A stretch of 64,000 nt of DNA. It comes from Clostridium sartagoforme. Its GTDB lineage: Bacteria > Bacillota > Clostridia > Clostridiales > Clostridiaceae. Positions 53,082-63,000 of the stretch are shown here, piece by piece. Positions within the stretch are counted from its first letter, which is position 1, and every line of letters starts with the position of its first letter. Location of the stretch: contig NZ_SRYR01000002.1 of NCBI RefSeq assembly GCF_004794105.1, forward strand, positions 289,478 to 353,477, written 5' to 3'. Below the pieces are notes generated by a model. That model made no database searches, was not told the DNA's origin, and saw only the letters and a program-made list of their open reading frames with translations. A program made the position numbers and the translations under genes.

Positions 53082-53125
53082 AATAGGAAAGGGGATAAAT
53101 TGATTTAGCCACCTTCCTATTTTTA
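53082..53125. terminator. Probable terminator between converging genes
   Basis: AATAGGAA and TTCCTATT enclose a partly paired loop and lead into T residues on the + strand. It lies between the DUF5412-like gene and the converging GH3 gene. Confidence 0.55.
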
Positions 53126-53222
53126 TTCTACATAACAAGATTAGTTTTAAAAAGAGCTTTATATAATCTTAAATTATTTTATATTAATAATATTTGTATG
53201 AGCTAGTTTAGATATAATTAAT

Positions 53223-54404
53223 TTATATTATTTCTAACTTTAATTTTAATATTAATACTCTTAAAACTGCTTTATCTATAACTTCTTCTTTTATTTCCCC
53301 ATTTTTAATGGCTTCAATTACAGTGGGAATTTGAATTTGATAGTCTGAGGAAATTATTAAATCATTTCCTGATTCTACTGCTAAAGTTGCAGATTTACTT
53401 TCTCCGTAATAATTTTTAATAGCACTCATTTGTAAATCATCTGTCATAATTACTCCCTGAAAATTTAATTCATTTCTGATAACATCATGGGACTTTTTAG
53501 ATAAGGAAGCTGGGAAATTCTCATCTATGGAATTTATAATGTTATGGGATACTAAAATGCTATCAGCACCTCCATCTATACCAGCTTTAAAAGGAATAAA
53601 ATCATTATTTAAAAAGCTTTCATAGCTTCTATTATCTTCAGACATTTCGTCATGAGTATTTAAGTTACCTCCATATCCAGGAAAATGTTTTAAAGTAGAA
53701 CCTATTTTATTTTCTTTCATAGTTTCAACTACAGTTTTCACATAATTAGCTGTTTCTTCTGCATCTCTTCCAAAGGTTCTAGGATAGATATAATCATTTG
53801 GATTAGTAGAAATATCAGCAACTGGAGCTAAATTCATATTGATTCCAAGGGATTTTAAAAGAGTAGCTTTTTCTTTAGTATCATCAATAATTAGGGGATA
53901 TCCACCCTCATTATATAGTTCCTGTGGTGAGTAGAATGGAACTGCTCTAAATTCAGGATACCAACTTAATCTATTAACAGTTCCTCCTTCTTCATCTATG
54001 GCTATAATAAGATTAATAGGAGAGTTATTTTGATAAGTATCTATGGTAGAAGAAAGACTTTCCTTTGTTTCACCATTTATATTGTCATCAAATAAGATAA
54101 AGCCACCAACCTTATATTTATTTAAATCTTCAAGGGCAGTGTATTTATTACATCTTATTAAAAACATTTGACCAACTTTTTCTTCTATGGACATAGAAGA
54201 AAGAATTTCATTAGCTCTCTTTTGTAAATTTTTATTTGAAGAATTATCTTTATCAGTAGGAGTGTTGGTCTCTTTATTAACATTATTGGATGTAGGATTT
54301 GCTTGAGTATTATTGGTTTTATATTTATTTATAATCTTCCTCATTAAAAAGCCTGAGGTAAGAGATATAATTATAAGAAGTATTGCTAATATAAATTTTT
54401 TCAT
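53223..54404 (-). CDS. Glycoside hydrolase family 3, beta-N-acetylhexosaminidase (NagZ-like)
   Basis: Exported or membrane-anchored GH3 enzyme, 393 residues, probably removing GlcNAc from peptidoglycan fragments. N-terminal hydrophobic segment (about 4-22), a Thr/Asn/Ser-rich linker to about residue 65, then the TIM barrel with AIDEEGGTVNRLSW, the NagZ-type KHFPGYGGNLNTHDE (histidine of the general acid/base loop) and IMTDDLQMSAI with the nucleophile Asp. The frame is open to 54446, but the ATG at 54404 has GGAGGC before it and starts a proper signal sequence (MKKFILAILL). Single gene. Confidence 0.9.
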   Translation of the reverse strand: MKKFILAILLIIISLTSGFLMRKIINKYKTNNTQANPTSNNVNKETNTPTDKDNSSNKNLQKRANEILSSMSIEEKVGQMFLIRCNKYTALEDLNKYKVGGFILFDDNINGETKESLSSTIDTYQNNSPINLIIAIDEEGGTVNRLSWYPEFRAVPFYSPQELYNEGGYPLIIDDTKEKATLLKSLGINMNLAPVADISTNPNDYIYPRTFGRDAEETANYVKTVVETMKENKIGSTLKHFPGYGGNLNTHDEMSEDNRSYESFLNNDFIPFKAGIDGGADSILVSHNIINSIDENFPASLSKKSHDVIRNELNFQGVIMTDDLQMSAIKNYYGESKSATLAVESGNDLIISSDYQIQIPTVIEAIKNGEIKEEVIDKAVLRVLILKLKLEII

Positions 54405-54565
54405 AATTGCCTCCATATGAAATATTAGTATTATAATTCTATCCATAATGACTATTATAATTACATTATAATGCTATGATATGAAATTAGTATTTAATAG
54501 AGTATAAATTATTTACAAAGGGGAAATGTAAAGTTATAATGTTACTGATGATAGTTGAATATAAA

Positions 54566-54920
54566 GGCGTTGAAAGAGAAGAGTATATAGTAATTTAATT
54601 TAAAAGAGATCTAGGGATGGTGAAATCCTAGAAATTAAACCTATAGAAAGAAGCTCCGGAGCTATGATGCTGTCGCGCAATGTAATATTAATAATGAGAA
54701 GACTTCCTTAGAAGTTTAAAACAATTTGTAAGTAATTTCAAAAGAATTACATCAATAATTGTTAATTCTTAATTGTTAATCGTTAATTGTCTAACGGCAC
54801 GTGGGATTCTTCCCTTATAAAGAAAGAGTGGATTAATTTTTATTAGTCAACTTAGGTGGTAACGCGGAAAACTTGTCTTTCGTCCTAAGGGTTTTAGGAT
54901 TGAAGACTTTTTTATTTTGT
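54566..54920 (+). promoter_or_regulatory. T-box leader of gltX, interrupted by a repeat
   Basis: Stem I is visible at about 54566-54665, with the conserved GATGGTGAAATC (54616-54627) and the stem TATAG..CTATA; the base triplet GAA at 54646-54648, just after CTATA, is a good specifier codon for glutamate. The T-box sequence AGGTGGTAACGCGG lies at 54854-54867, and the terminator (TCTTTCGTCCTAA with TTTTAGGATTGAAGA, then T-run) at about 54875-54920. Uncharged tRNA-Glu should favour read-through. About 135 bases of dispersed repeat lie between stem I and the antiterminator region, more than a T-box normally has. Confidence 0.85.
54667..54800. repeat. Dispersed repeat copy inside the T-box leader
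   Basis: Starts TGCTGTCGCGCAATG like the copy at 12151, contains GAAGACTTCCTTAGAAG and runs of AATTGTTAATTCTTAATTG, and ends around CTAACGGCACGTGGG. Similar ends and words are seen at 1611 and 35187. Its place between stem I and the T-box shows a linker insertion that left both functional parts intact. Confidence 0.6.
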
Positions 54921-54929
54921 AAATAAAGT

Positions 54930-55075
54930 GATTCTTATCTTCAGGTGGAGTTTTCTTAAGAGGAATACTTGTGCTCCATCTGAAGGTTAGAAGAACTAAT
55001 CCAGGCGCGTAGCAGTGCTTAGCTCCCACTTATAGAAGATGGGAGTGTTAGCAATGGTAGCGATCGGATAAATAT
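54930..55075 (+). promoter_or_regulatory. Structured leader between T-box terminator and gltX
   Basis: CTTCAGGTGGAG (about 54939) pairs with CTCCATCTGAAG (about 54973), and CTCCCACTT pairs with AGATGGGAG (about 55022-55048). It ends in TTAGCAATGGTAGCGATCGG with ATAAA, the motif also seen before the DbpA-like gene. CCAGGCGCGTAGCAGTGCTT in the middle is unusually GC-rich for this genome. I cannot name it; it could be a second leader RNA element. Confidence 0.5.
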
Positions 55076-55099
55076 TTAGTTAAGAAAGGATAGAAAAGA

Positions 55100-56761
55100 A
55101 TGAGTTTAGAAAAATTAGCTAATTTAATATTTCCAAATGTAGATAAGACTCCAGAAGATTACATTAAGATGTATCCAAAGAGAGATTTAAAGGAAGGTGC
55201 AGTAGTATCTAGATATGCTCCATCACCAACAGGATTCCAACATATAGGAGGAGTTTTTGCTGCATTAATAAATGAGAGAATTGCTAGTCAAACAGAAGGA
55301 GTTTTCTATTTAAGAATAGAAGATACTGACCAAAAAAGAGAAGTTGAAGGTGCTATAGAAGATACTATTCAAACTATGCATAACTTTGGTATGGACTTTA
55401 ATGAAGGTATGACTGGAAATGACTCTTCAAAGGGTGAGTATGGTCCATATAGACAAAGTGAAAGAGCTGATATATACAGAGCTTTTGCTAAGGATTTAAT
55501 TTTAAAGGGATTAGCTTATCCAGCTTTTGATACACCAGAAGAGCTTTCAGAACTTAGAGAAAGACAAACTGCAGCTAAAATAACTCCAGGATATTATGGA
55601 GAATATGCTAAGGATAGAAATTTAACTCCAGAAGAGGCTATGGAAAAGATAAATAATGGAGATGCCTACATAATTAGATTTAAGTCACCAGGGAATATAG
55701 AAAATAGAGTAGAGTTCCATGATCTAATAAAGGGAGATATAAGCTTCCCAGAAAACAATCAAGATATAGTTATAATAAAGGGGGATGGACTTCCAACTTA
55801 TCACTTTGCTCATGCTATAGATGATGCTTTAATGAGAACTACGCACGTTATAAGAGGAGAGGAATGGTTATCTTCATTACCAATACACGTTCAATTATTT
55901 GATGTATTAGGTTTAGAAAGACCAAACTATGCTCATATTCCAACTATAATGAAAAATGATAATGGTTCTAAGAGAAAATTATCTAAGAGAAAAGATGCAG
56001 AAGCAGCAGTTTCATATTATAAAGAAGTTGGATACCCAATGGTATCAGTAATTGAATACTTATTAAATATAATAAATTCTACTTTTGAAGATTGGAGAGC
56101 TGAAAATCCAACTACAGATTATCATGAATTCCAAGTAGCTTTAGATAAAATGAGTAAGTCAGGAGCATTATTTGATATAGTTAAATTAAATGATGTAAGT
56201 AAAGAAGTTATTTGTAAGATGAAGGCTGATGTAGTTTATGATTATTATACAGCTTGGGCTAAGGAATTTGATAAGGAAATGTATGACTTAGTAACTTCAA
56301 ATGAAAAAATGTCTAAGGAAATCTTCAACATAGATAAAGAAGGTCCAAAGCCAAGAAAAGATTTTGCTAAATGGGATGAAGTAAGAGGAAAGGTTGATTA
56401 TTTCTTTGATGAATTATTTAATAAAGAAACATCAGAAAATGTTGAGCTTCCAAAGACTTTAACTTTAGAAAATGCAAAAGAAGTAATAAAAGTATATAAA
56501 GATAAATTTAACTTTAATGCAGGAAGCCAAGAAAATTGGTTTGAAGATTTAAAAGCTATTGGTGCAGAGCTTGGATATTGTGCAAATAGAAAAGAATATA
56601 AAGCAAATCCAGATGCATTTAAGGGAATGATTTCTGATGTTGCTGGTGCTGTAAGAGCTGCACTATCTCATAGAAGCAATACTCCTGATCTTTATACTAT
56701 TATGCAAATATTAGGTGAAGAGAAGGTAAGAGCTAGATTTGAAGCATTTTTAAATTTATAA
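55100..56761 (+). CDS. gltX: Glutamyl-tRNA synthetase
   Basis: Class I aminoacyl-tRNA synthetase that charges tRNA-Glu; in clostridia it may also misacylate tRNA-Gln for the amidotransferase route. The 553-residue protein has the HIGH-type motif [12 protein letters not shown] (40-51), [23 protein letters not shown] and the KMSKS-type KRKLSKRKD near residue 294. It is longer than the usual 480-500-residue form, with an extended N-terminus of about 30 residues. It is regulated by the T-box upstream. GAAAGGA precedes the ATG. Confidence 0.95.
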   Translation: MSLEKLANLIFPNVDKTPEDYIKMYPKRDLKEGAVVSRYAPSPTGFQHIGGVFAALINERIASQTEGVFYLRIEDTDQKREVEGAIEDTIQTMHNFGMDFNEGMTGNDSSKGEYGPYRQSERADIYRAFAKDLILKGLAYPAFDTPEELSELRERQTAAKITPGYYGEYAKDRNLTPEEAMEKINNGDAYIIRFKSPGNIENRVEFHDLIKGDISFPENNQDIVIIKGDGLPTYHFAHAIDDALMRTTHVIRGEEWLSSLPIHVQLFDVLGLERPNYAHIPTIMKNDNGSKRKLSKRKDAEAAVSYYKEVGYPMVSVIEYLLNIINSTFEDWRAENPTTDYHEFQVALDKMSKSGALFDIVKLNDVSKEVICKMKADVVYDYYTAWAKEFDKEMYDLVTSNEKMSKEIFNIDKEGPKPRKDFAKWDEVRGKVDYFFDELFNKETSENVELPKTLTLENAKEVIKVYKDKFNFNAGSQENWFEDLKAIGAELGYCANRKEYKANPDAFKGMISDVAGAVRAALSHRSNTPDLYTIMQILGEEKVRARFEAFLNL

Positions 56762-56773
56762 TATTCTATTTAA

Positions 56774-56806
56774 AGAAAAGGTACTGTTTGAAACAGTACC
56801 TTTTCT
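56774..56806 (+). terminator. Rho-independent terminator
   Basis: AGAAAAGGTACTGTT and AACAGTACCTTTTCT are perfect complements around a 3-base loop, right after gltX. It is symmetric, so it could act both ways. Confidence 0.85.
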
Positions 56807-56991
56807 AAATAACTGTATAAAAATAGATTCCTATATTAATATTTTATAAATTAGTATAGGAATTTAAACTTTATACAATAATATAAGAAGGAATTAATAG
56901 AATTAAACAATAAAAATTTTTATATAATAGTTGAAATTAGTTAAGGTTATTATGTAAAATGATTATAACAACATAATAAAGGAGATAAAAG

Positions 56992-57174
56992 ATGGAAAAC
57001 TATAACGTTGTATTAGACTGTTTTGAAAAGAATGATGAACCAATGAATGCCACTGCAGTTGCAGAAAAAACAGGCATAGACAAAAAAGAAGTATCTAAGG
57101 TAATGGATAAGCTTAAGAAGGAAGAAAAAATTTATTCACCTAAGAGATGCTACTGGCAAATAAAGAGAGATTAA
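56992..57174 (+). CDS. Small winged-helix DNA-binding protein
   Basis: A 60-residue protein made of one helix-turn-helix: YNVVLDCFEKNDEPMNATAV, KTGIDKKEVSKVMDKLKKEE, then KIYSPKRCYWQIK as the wing. It resembles the DNA-binding half of MarR/ArsR-type proteins without a sensing domain, a type common in clostridia. Role unknown. AAAGGAGA precedes the ATG; a terminator follows. Confidence 0.8.
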   Translation: MENYNVVLDCFEKNDEPMNATAVAEKTGIDKKEVSKVMDKLKKEEKIYSPKRCYWQIKRD

Positions 57175-57175
57175 T

Positions 57176-57202
57176 AAAAAGGCACATTTGTGCCTTTTTT
57201 TT
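57176..57202 (+). terminator. Rho-independent terminator
   Basis: AAAAAGGCAC-attt-GTGCCTTTTT followed by further T residues, just after the small winged-helix gene. Confidence 0.9.
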
Positions 57203-57307
57203 AGAAAATTAAAAATTTAATAGTATAAATATAAATAAATCTTTTCAATATAATTGAAATAATACCTATTTGTATGTATAGTAATTATAGGAAGGAGAGA
57301 TTACAGT

Positions 57308-58294
57308 ATGAAGCCAACTATAAAGGATGTTGCTAGAGAAGCTGGTGTATCTCTGGGGACAGTGTCTAAGGTTATTAATAATAAATATGTAAAAGAGCTA
57401 ACTAAGATCAAAGTAGATGAAGCAATTAAAAAATTAAATTATGAGCCTGATATATATGCTAGAGGCCTTAGAAAAAATAAGACTGATACTATTGCAATTA
57501 TAATACCAACGGTATGGAATCCTTTTATTTCTGAATTTGTATATAAGTCAGAAAAAATATTAAGTCGCATGGGGAAAAAATTGCTGTTATGTAATTCAGA
57601 TGGAAATTCTAAAAAAGAAGTTGAATATATAAATATGGTTAAACAAAATAAGGTAGATGGTATAATAGCAATTACTTATAGTGATATAGATAAGTATGTT
57701 AATACTAATATACCTTTTGTAAGTATAGATAGATTTTTTAGTAAAGAAGTTAATTATGTAATGTCTGATAATTATGAGGGTGGTAAAATTGCCGCAAGAT
57801 CTTTATTTGAAAGTGGATGTAGAAGTTTAATTTCAGTAGGAGTTAAATCTGATAGAAAAAGCAGTACTATGGATAGAAAAGAAGGATTTATTCACGAATG
57901 TAAAAAATTAAATGTAGAATATAAGAGCTTTGAGTTCTGTGATGAGCATAGGAATTTAGGGAGCTTTTTGGAAAAAATAATTATTGAAAATTATATTGAA
58001 AATAAGAAAATAGATGGAATATTTGCATGTAATGATATACTTGCACATAGAATAATAGAAAAGTTACATAAGTTTAATATAAATATTCCAGATGATATTC
58101 AAATAATAGGATATGATGGGAGTAGAATGAGTGAAGAAATTTCAGAAGGAATATCAACAATAAGACAAAATGTAGATTTATTAGCAAAGGAATCAGTAAA
58201 ATTACTGTTAAACAACATAAATGGGGATAAGAGTAGTCATAGCATAGTATTACCGGTAGAGTTTATAAGTGGATATACAACTAAAAAAATATAA
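57308..58294 (+). CDS. LacI family transcriptional regulator of the fructan locus
   Basis: A 328-residue repressor with the N-terminal LacI helix-turn-helix and hinge (TIKDVAREAGVSLGTVSKVI, residues 3-22) and a sugar-binding periplasmic-protein-like domain (TIAIIIPTVWNPFISEFV, DGIIAITYS, GIFACNDILAH, IIGYDGSRMSE). It is encoded directly before the GH32 gene, and the gap between them has two near-identical palindromes of LacI type. It likely represses the GH32 gene and the following repeat-protein gene until a fructose-type ligand binds. AAGGAGAG precedes the ATG. Confidence 0.9.
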   Translation: MKPTIKDVAREAGVSLGTVSKVINNKYVKELTKIKVDEAIKKLNYEPDIYARGLRKNKTDTIAIIIPTVWNPFISEFVYKSEKILSRMGKKLLLCNSDGNSKKEVEYINMVKQNKVDGIIAITYSDIDKYVNTNIPFVSIDRFFSKEVNYVMSDNYEGGKIAARSLFESGCRSLISVGVKSDRKSSTMDRKEGFIHECKKLNVEYKSFEFCDEHRNLGSFLEKIIIENYIENKKIDGIFACNDILAHRIIEKLHKFNINIPDDIQIIGYDGSRMSEEISEGISTIRQNVDLLAKESVKLLLNNINGDKSSHSIVLPVEFISGYTTKKI

Positions 58295-58312
58295 AATATA
58301 AAATATAAAATA

Positions 58313-58433
58313 TTGACATTGAAAACAATTTCACTTAAAATAAACTTATATTGAAAATGAAACGTTTCATTTTTAATTATACAAAAAATATAGTTAAATA
58401 ACTTTGAAAAATAAAAATGAAAGGTTTCATTTT
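58313..58433 (+). promoter_or_regulatory. Promoter with cre-like site and two LacI-type operators
   Basis: TTGACA (58313-58318) and TAAAAT (58336-58341), 17 bp apart, form the promoter. TGAAAACAATTTCA (58320-58333) overlaps it and differs by one base from the CcpA cre consensus as I recall it (TGWAANCGNTNWCA). Two operators follow: TGAAACGTTTCA (58358-58369) and TGAAAGGTTTCA (58418-58429), each flanked by AAAA/TTTT, with centres exactly 60 bp apart. This suits cooperative binding or looping by the LacI-type protein encoded upstream, plus catabolite repression. Confidence 0.75.
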
Positions 58434-58579
58434 AACAAATGATGAATAATAACGAAGAAGGATGAAAGCTTCTTTTGGTTAAGGATATTAACAAGAATAG
58501 GTTAGAAGGAGGTGAAAGAGATAGTATAAACTTAATTCTATTTATAAAAAATATTTTTCTATAAGATGGAGGCGATAAA

Positions 58580-60046
58580 GTGGTTAAAATAGGGTTAAAG
58601 TTAATTTCTATATTATTAATGTTTACTTTTACATCATGTAGTAATTCGAATCAAGATAATTTAAAAATATTCCCTACTAGATCAGAAACATGGGTGGGAG
58701 ATCCTATGCCATATTTTGATGGCGAAAAATTCAATATATTTTATTTGGAAGATTTAAGAGATGGAGATATTGGATTTCATCCATGGAGTTTATTTACAAC
58801 AAAAAACTTTTATGAATACGAAGATAAAGGTGTGGTAATACCATACTCTAAAAATACTCAAGATCAAGATTTAGCATTGGGAACTGGTTCTGTAGTTAAA
58901 GATAATGATGGATTATATCATGCTTTTTATACAGGACATAATGGTAAGAAAATGCCAAAAGAAGCAGTTATGCATGCAACTAGTAAGGACTTAAATGAAT
59001 GGACTAAGATTCCAGAGGATACATTCTATGCATCAAGCCAATATGAAGCTGATGATTTTAGAGATCCATATGTAATTTATAATGAAGATTATAATGAATA
59101 TTGGATGCTAGTAACAACTAGAAAAGATAAGATGGGTGTAATTGCTTTATATACTTCTAATGATTTAAAGGAATGGAAGGATCAAGGAGTTCTATTATCT
59201 AACGATATGGGAAGCGACTCAAATATGGAGTGTCCTACATTAATTAAGTATGGTGATTATTGGTACCTTTCCTTCTCAGATCAATGGCCTGATCGTGTTG
59301 TTCATTATAGGACAGCAAAAGATTCGAAAGGACCATTTGTAATTCCAGAACAAGATTATTTTGATGGAAATGGATTCTACGCAGGTAGAATGGAAAAGGA
59401 TTCAGAGAATCTTTACATGTTTGGATGGACACCAACAAAAGAGATGTATATTGATTCGGGAAAATATGACTGGGCTGGAAATCTTGTAGTGCATCAGCTT
59501 AAACAAAAGGAAACAGGAGAATTATATCCTGTACCAGTAGAGGATGTAGTAAAGAAGTTTAGTAAAGGAACTAAGTTAAATCCATTAGCACAGACTGAAA
59601 CTATTGAGAAAGCAAAGAATAAATATAGTTTTTCTGGACAAGATTATGAGGTTTTAACATTCCCAGAAATAAGTGGAATAAATAAGATTACTGGAAAAAT
59701 TAATTTAAGCTCTCAAAATAGCAAATTTGGCTTTATGTTTAATGTTGATGAAGAAAACATGGGTGATATAAATATTGTTATTGATTCTAAGAAGAATGAA
59801 ATTCAATTTTATAACCTTTCAACAGAAGATATATTTAATAAAAAGCCACAATCAACAATGCCCCTTGAAGTTAAGGAAGGTGAATCTTTAGAATTTACTT
59901 TATTAATAGATGATAGCATTGCTGTTCTTTATGTAAATGATGAAGCTGTTTTAAGTTCACGTATGTTTTCTATGCAAGATCAAAAATGGGGAATATTCTC
60001 TGTTGATAGCAACATAGAAATTGAAGATTTAAAATTAAGCAAGTAA
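58580..60046 (+). CDS. GH32 beta-fructosidase-like lipoprotein
   Basis: Surface enzyme expected to split beta-fructosyl bonds in levan, inulin or sucrose. The 488-residue product has a lipoprotein signal with the lipobox FTSC at about residues 17-20. The five-blade propeller domain shows the three GH32 catalytic positions: nucleophile D41 (WVGDPMP), D162 in the RDP motif (FRDPYV) and acid/base E217 in the ECP motif (MECPTL). A C-terminal beta-sandwich follows (about 355-488). WVGDPM instead of WMNDPNG is unusual, so specificity may be shifted (exo-levanase, levansucrase-like or another fructan). GTG start after TGGAGG. It is followed by the large repeat protein. Confidence 0.85.
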   Translation: MVKIGLKLISILLMFTFTSCSNSNQDNLKIFPTRSETWVGDPMPYFDGEKFNIFYLEDLRDGDIGFHPWSLFTTKNFYEYEDKGVVIPYSKNTQDQDLALGTGSVVKDNDGLYHAFYTGHNGKKMPKEAVMHATSKDLNEWTKIPEDTFYASSQYEADDFRDPYVIYNEDYNEYWMLVTTRKDKMGVIALYTSNDLKEWKDQGVLLSNDMGSDSNMECPTLIKYGDYWYLSFSDQWPDRVVHYRTAKDSKGPFVIPEQDYFDGNGFYAGRMEKDSENLYMFGWTPTKEMYIDSGKYDWAGNLVVHQLKQKETGELYPVPVEDVVKKFSKGTKLNPLAQTETIEKAKNKYSFSGQDYEVLTFPEISGINKITGKINLSSQNSKFGFMFNVDEENMGDINIVIDSKKNEIQFYNLSTEDIFNKKPQSTMPLEVKEGESLEFTLLIDDSIAVLYVNDEAVLSSRMFSMQDQKWGIFSVDSNIEIEDLKLSK

Positions 60047-60095
60047 TAGTATTAATGGAATTTAGTGTAAAAATAAATTAATAGGGGGATGACTT

Positions 60096-63000
60096 GTGGA
60101 AACAACTATTAATAATGAAGAACTAGAACATAAAAATAAAAATAAAAAGGAACCTTTCAATAAGAGAAAGAAGTTAGTTATAACTAGTATTTTAGCTTGC
60201 ATATTTCTAATAACTGGAATTATAGTTAAGATCTTTAGTGGATCAAATAAAGTTATGTTACTTGAAAATAGAAGACCTGTTGGAATGATGAAGGCAGTAG
60301 TTGAAGATGATGGATTTGTAGATACTCCTGGAAGAGTAAATATGGCCTTTAATGTAGGTGATTTTGGACCTCAAGGAAGTAATGGATGGCTATATAAAAA
60401 GGGTGATCCTAGTGATCCTGAAACAGCTACTAAATTAAAATTCATTGAGAAAGAAGAAAAGTATATAGACTATAGCATAAAAGGAATAGAGATAAAAAAA
60501 GATTTTATTCATACTGGAGAAGATACAGCACCTATATTAGAGTGGCGTGTTGCACAGGATGGTATAGTCAATGTACAAGCTACCTATGTAAAAAGCGTTA
60601 ATGGAGACAAAAACCCATCTTTCCCAGATGGAGTAACCTTAAATGTTTATCATGAGGATAAGGTTATAGCAAATAAGAAAGTAGATATAGAAGTTGATAG
60701 AGAAAATATTGCTGAAATTGAAATTAAAGATGTAGAAGTTAAAAAAGGTGAAAGTATTTACTTTGTAGTAGATCCTAATAAAAACAATGCTTATGATGGA
60801 GGAATACTATATGCAACAATTACTGATCCTAAATTAGCATCTGAAGATATTGGTGTGGACACAACAAGACAAGATAATAATGCAAATAGTATAGATGATT
60901 TTGGCAGTCAAGGGAATAATGGTTGGTACTATCAATCTGGAACAACACCAGAAGATGCAAGATATGTGTCAACATTTAAAGAAACAGTTTATTTAGACAA
61001 TACTACTCCAAGTTTAGAAATACAAAAAGATTTCATTCATCCTGGTGTAAATAGAGGTGCTATATTAAAATGGGTAGCATATCACAACAGTAATATTGAC
61101 GTAAAGTTAAATTATACTAAGTTTGAGCAACATGATGGAAATCCTAGTTGGCCAGATGGAGTAAAAATAAGAGTATATCACAACAATGATCTGCTTACAG
61201 AAGAAATTGTAGATGTATTTGAAAATGGAGACAATGAATATTCATTCAAATTAAAGGATATGAGTATTAAAGAAGGTGAAGAGCTATACTTCGTAGTGCT
61301 TTCAAATGAAAATGGAGCCTGGGATGGAGGAAAGCTAGAAGTTAACATTAAAGATAAGTCTGCTATGCAAAATGAGAACAACACAGCTATTCCAAATGAT
61401 CACCTAAGAACTAACAATGCATCTACTGTGAAGGATTTTGGTACACAAGGAAATAATGGATGGTTCTATCAATTTGGAGAAGGAGATAATCCTTTTGATG
61501 CAGAAAATATAAGAAAATATGAAAAAGATGAAAAGTATTATAATGATAGAGGACTTGAAATTAAGAAAGATTTCATACAACCAGGGGATAAGGAATCTGC
61601 TATTGTTAAGTGGAAGGTAGCTAAAGATGGAAATGTTAAGATTATAGCTAATTATACTAAATTTATAGATAATGATCCTAATCCTTATTGGGCTGATGGT
61701 ACTAATGTGACATTATATCATAATAATAAAGCTATTAAGAGTAAAAACTTTGAAGCCAATAGAGTTCGTGATATATTTGAAGATATGTCAATTGATAAAC
61801 TAAATGTTAAAAAAGGAGATTATATAACATTAGTTGTAAACGGTAAGAAGAATAATGCTTATGATGGTGGATCTTATACAGTAACAATAAAGGATTTAGA
61901 TAATCCATTAGTTGATACTACAATAAAAGACAATAATAGTGGTAAAAACATTGCATCAAATGCAAAAGATTTTGGAGCACAAGGAAATAATGGGTGGTAT
62001 TATCTTTGCGGAAATACACCAGATAATTTAAGGGTAATTGATGAATATGATGATTCAGATGAAAAATATTTCTCATCATCTGCACCTGGATTAGAAATAA
62101 AGAAAGATTTTATACATCCAAGTTTAGAAAATGGAGCAGCCTTACAATGGATTGCAGCTTTAGATGGAAATATTGATATATTGGGTGAGTATGTTAAATT
62201 TAAACATGAGGATTCTAATGTTAATTATCCAGATGGAACTACAATTAAAGTATATATAAATAATAAGATTATATTAGATAAAAAAGTAACTGTAGATAAT
62301 ATAAAGGATAACGTTATTCCATTACTTATGCAAAATATTAAAGTAAATAAAGGGGATAAGGTAAGCTTTATTGTTACTGCTAATGGTAATACTTCTTTTG
62401 ATGGTGGTAGAATAAATGTTAATATTCAACCTTCTATCAATAACAGTGGGGATAAGGAAGAAAACAATGATGCTGTAAGAAAAAATATAGCAAGTTTAGA
62501 GAAGGATTTTGGTATCCAAGACAATAATGGATGGAGTTTTGGATATGGAACAAATAGCGAAGATTTTGCTAAGGTTATAGGGTACAGTGAAGATGAAGGT
62601 AAGTATTATCAACCAGGACTAGATGGATTAGAAATTAAGAAAGATTTTGTACAACCAGCTGTAGATAAGGGAGCTATATACAGATGGATTGTTGGTGAAG
62701 ATGGGAAAATTGACTTAAAGGGTAAATATACAAAGTTTACTCATGCAGATGAAAATGTAAATTGGCCAGATGGAGTAAAATTAACAGTTTATCACAATAA
62801 TAAGGTATTACAAGAAAATGTTGTATCTGTAAGTACAGATAAAGAAAATATTAGAAATATAGATGTAAAAGCTTTAGATGTAAAAAAAGGTGATAAAATT
62901 TACTTTATAATAACAGCCAATAAAAACAATGCTTGGGATGGAGGAAGATTATCAGTAAATATTTATCCAACATTAAATAATGATAATAGTTCTGAAGATA

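Noticed and set aside
54847..55029. 60-codon minus-strand frame in the gltX leader
   Set aside because: It is the antisense of the T-box and the structured leader.
54930..55075. tRNA-like structure in the gltX leader
   Set aside because: The helices do not close into a cloverleaf and there is no TTCGAATC-type T-loop or acceptor stem.
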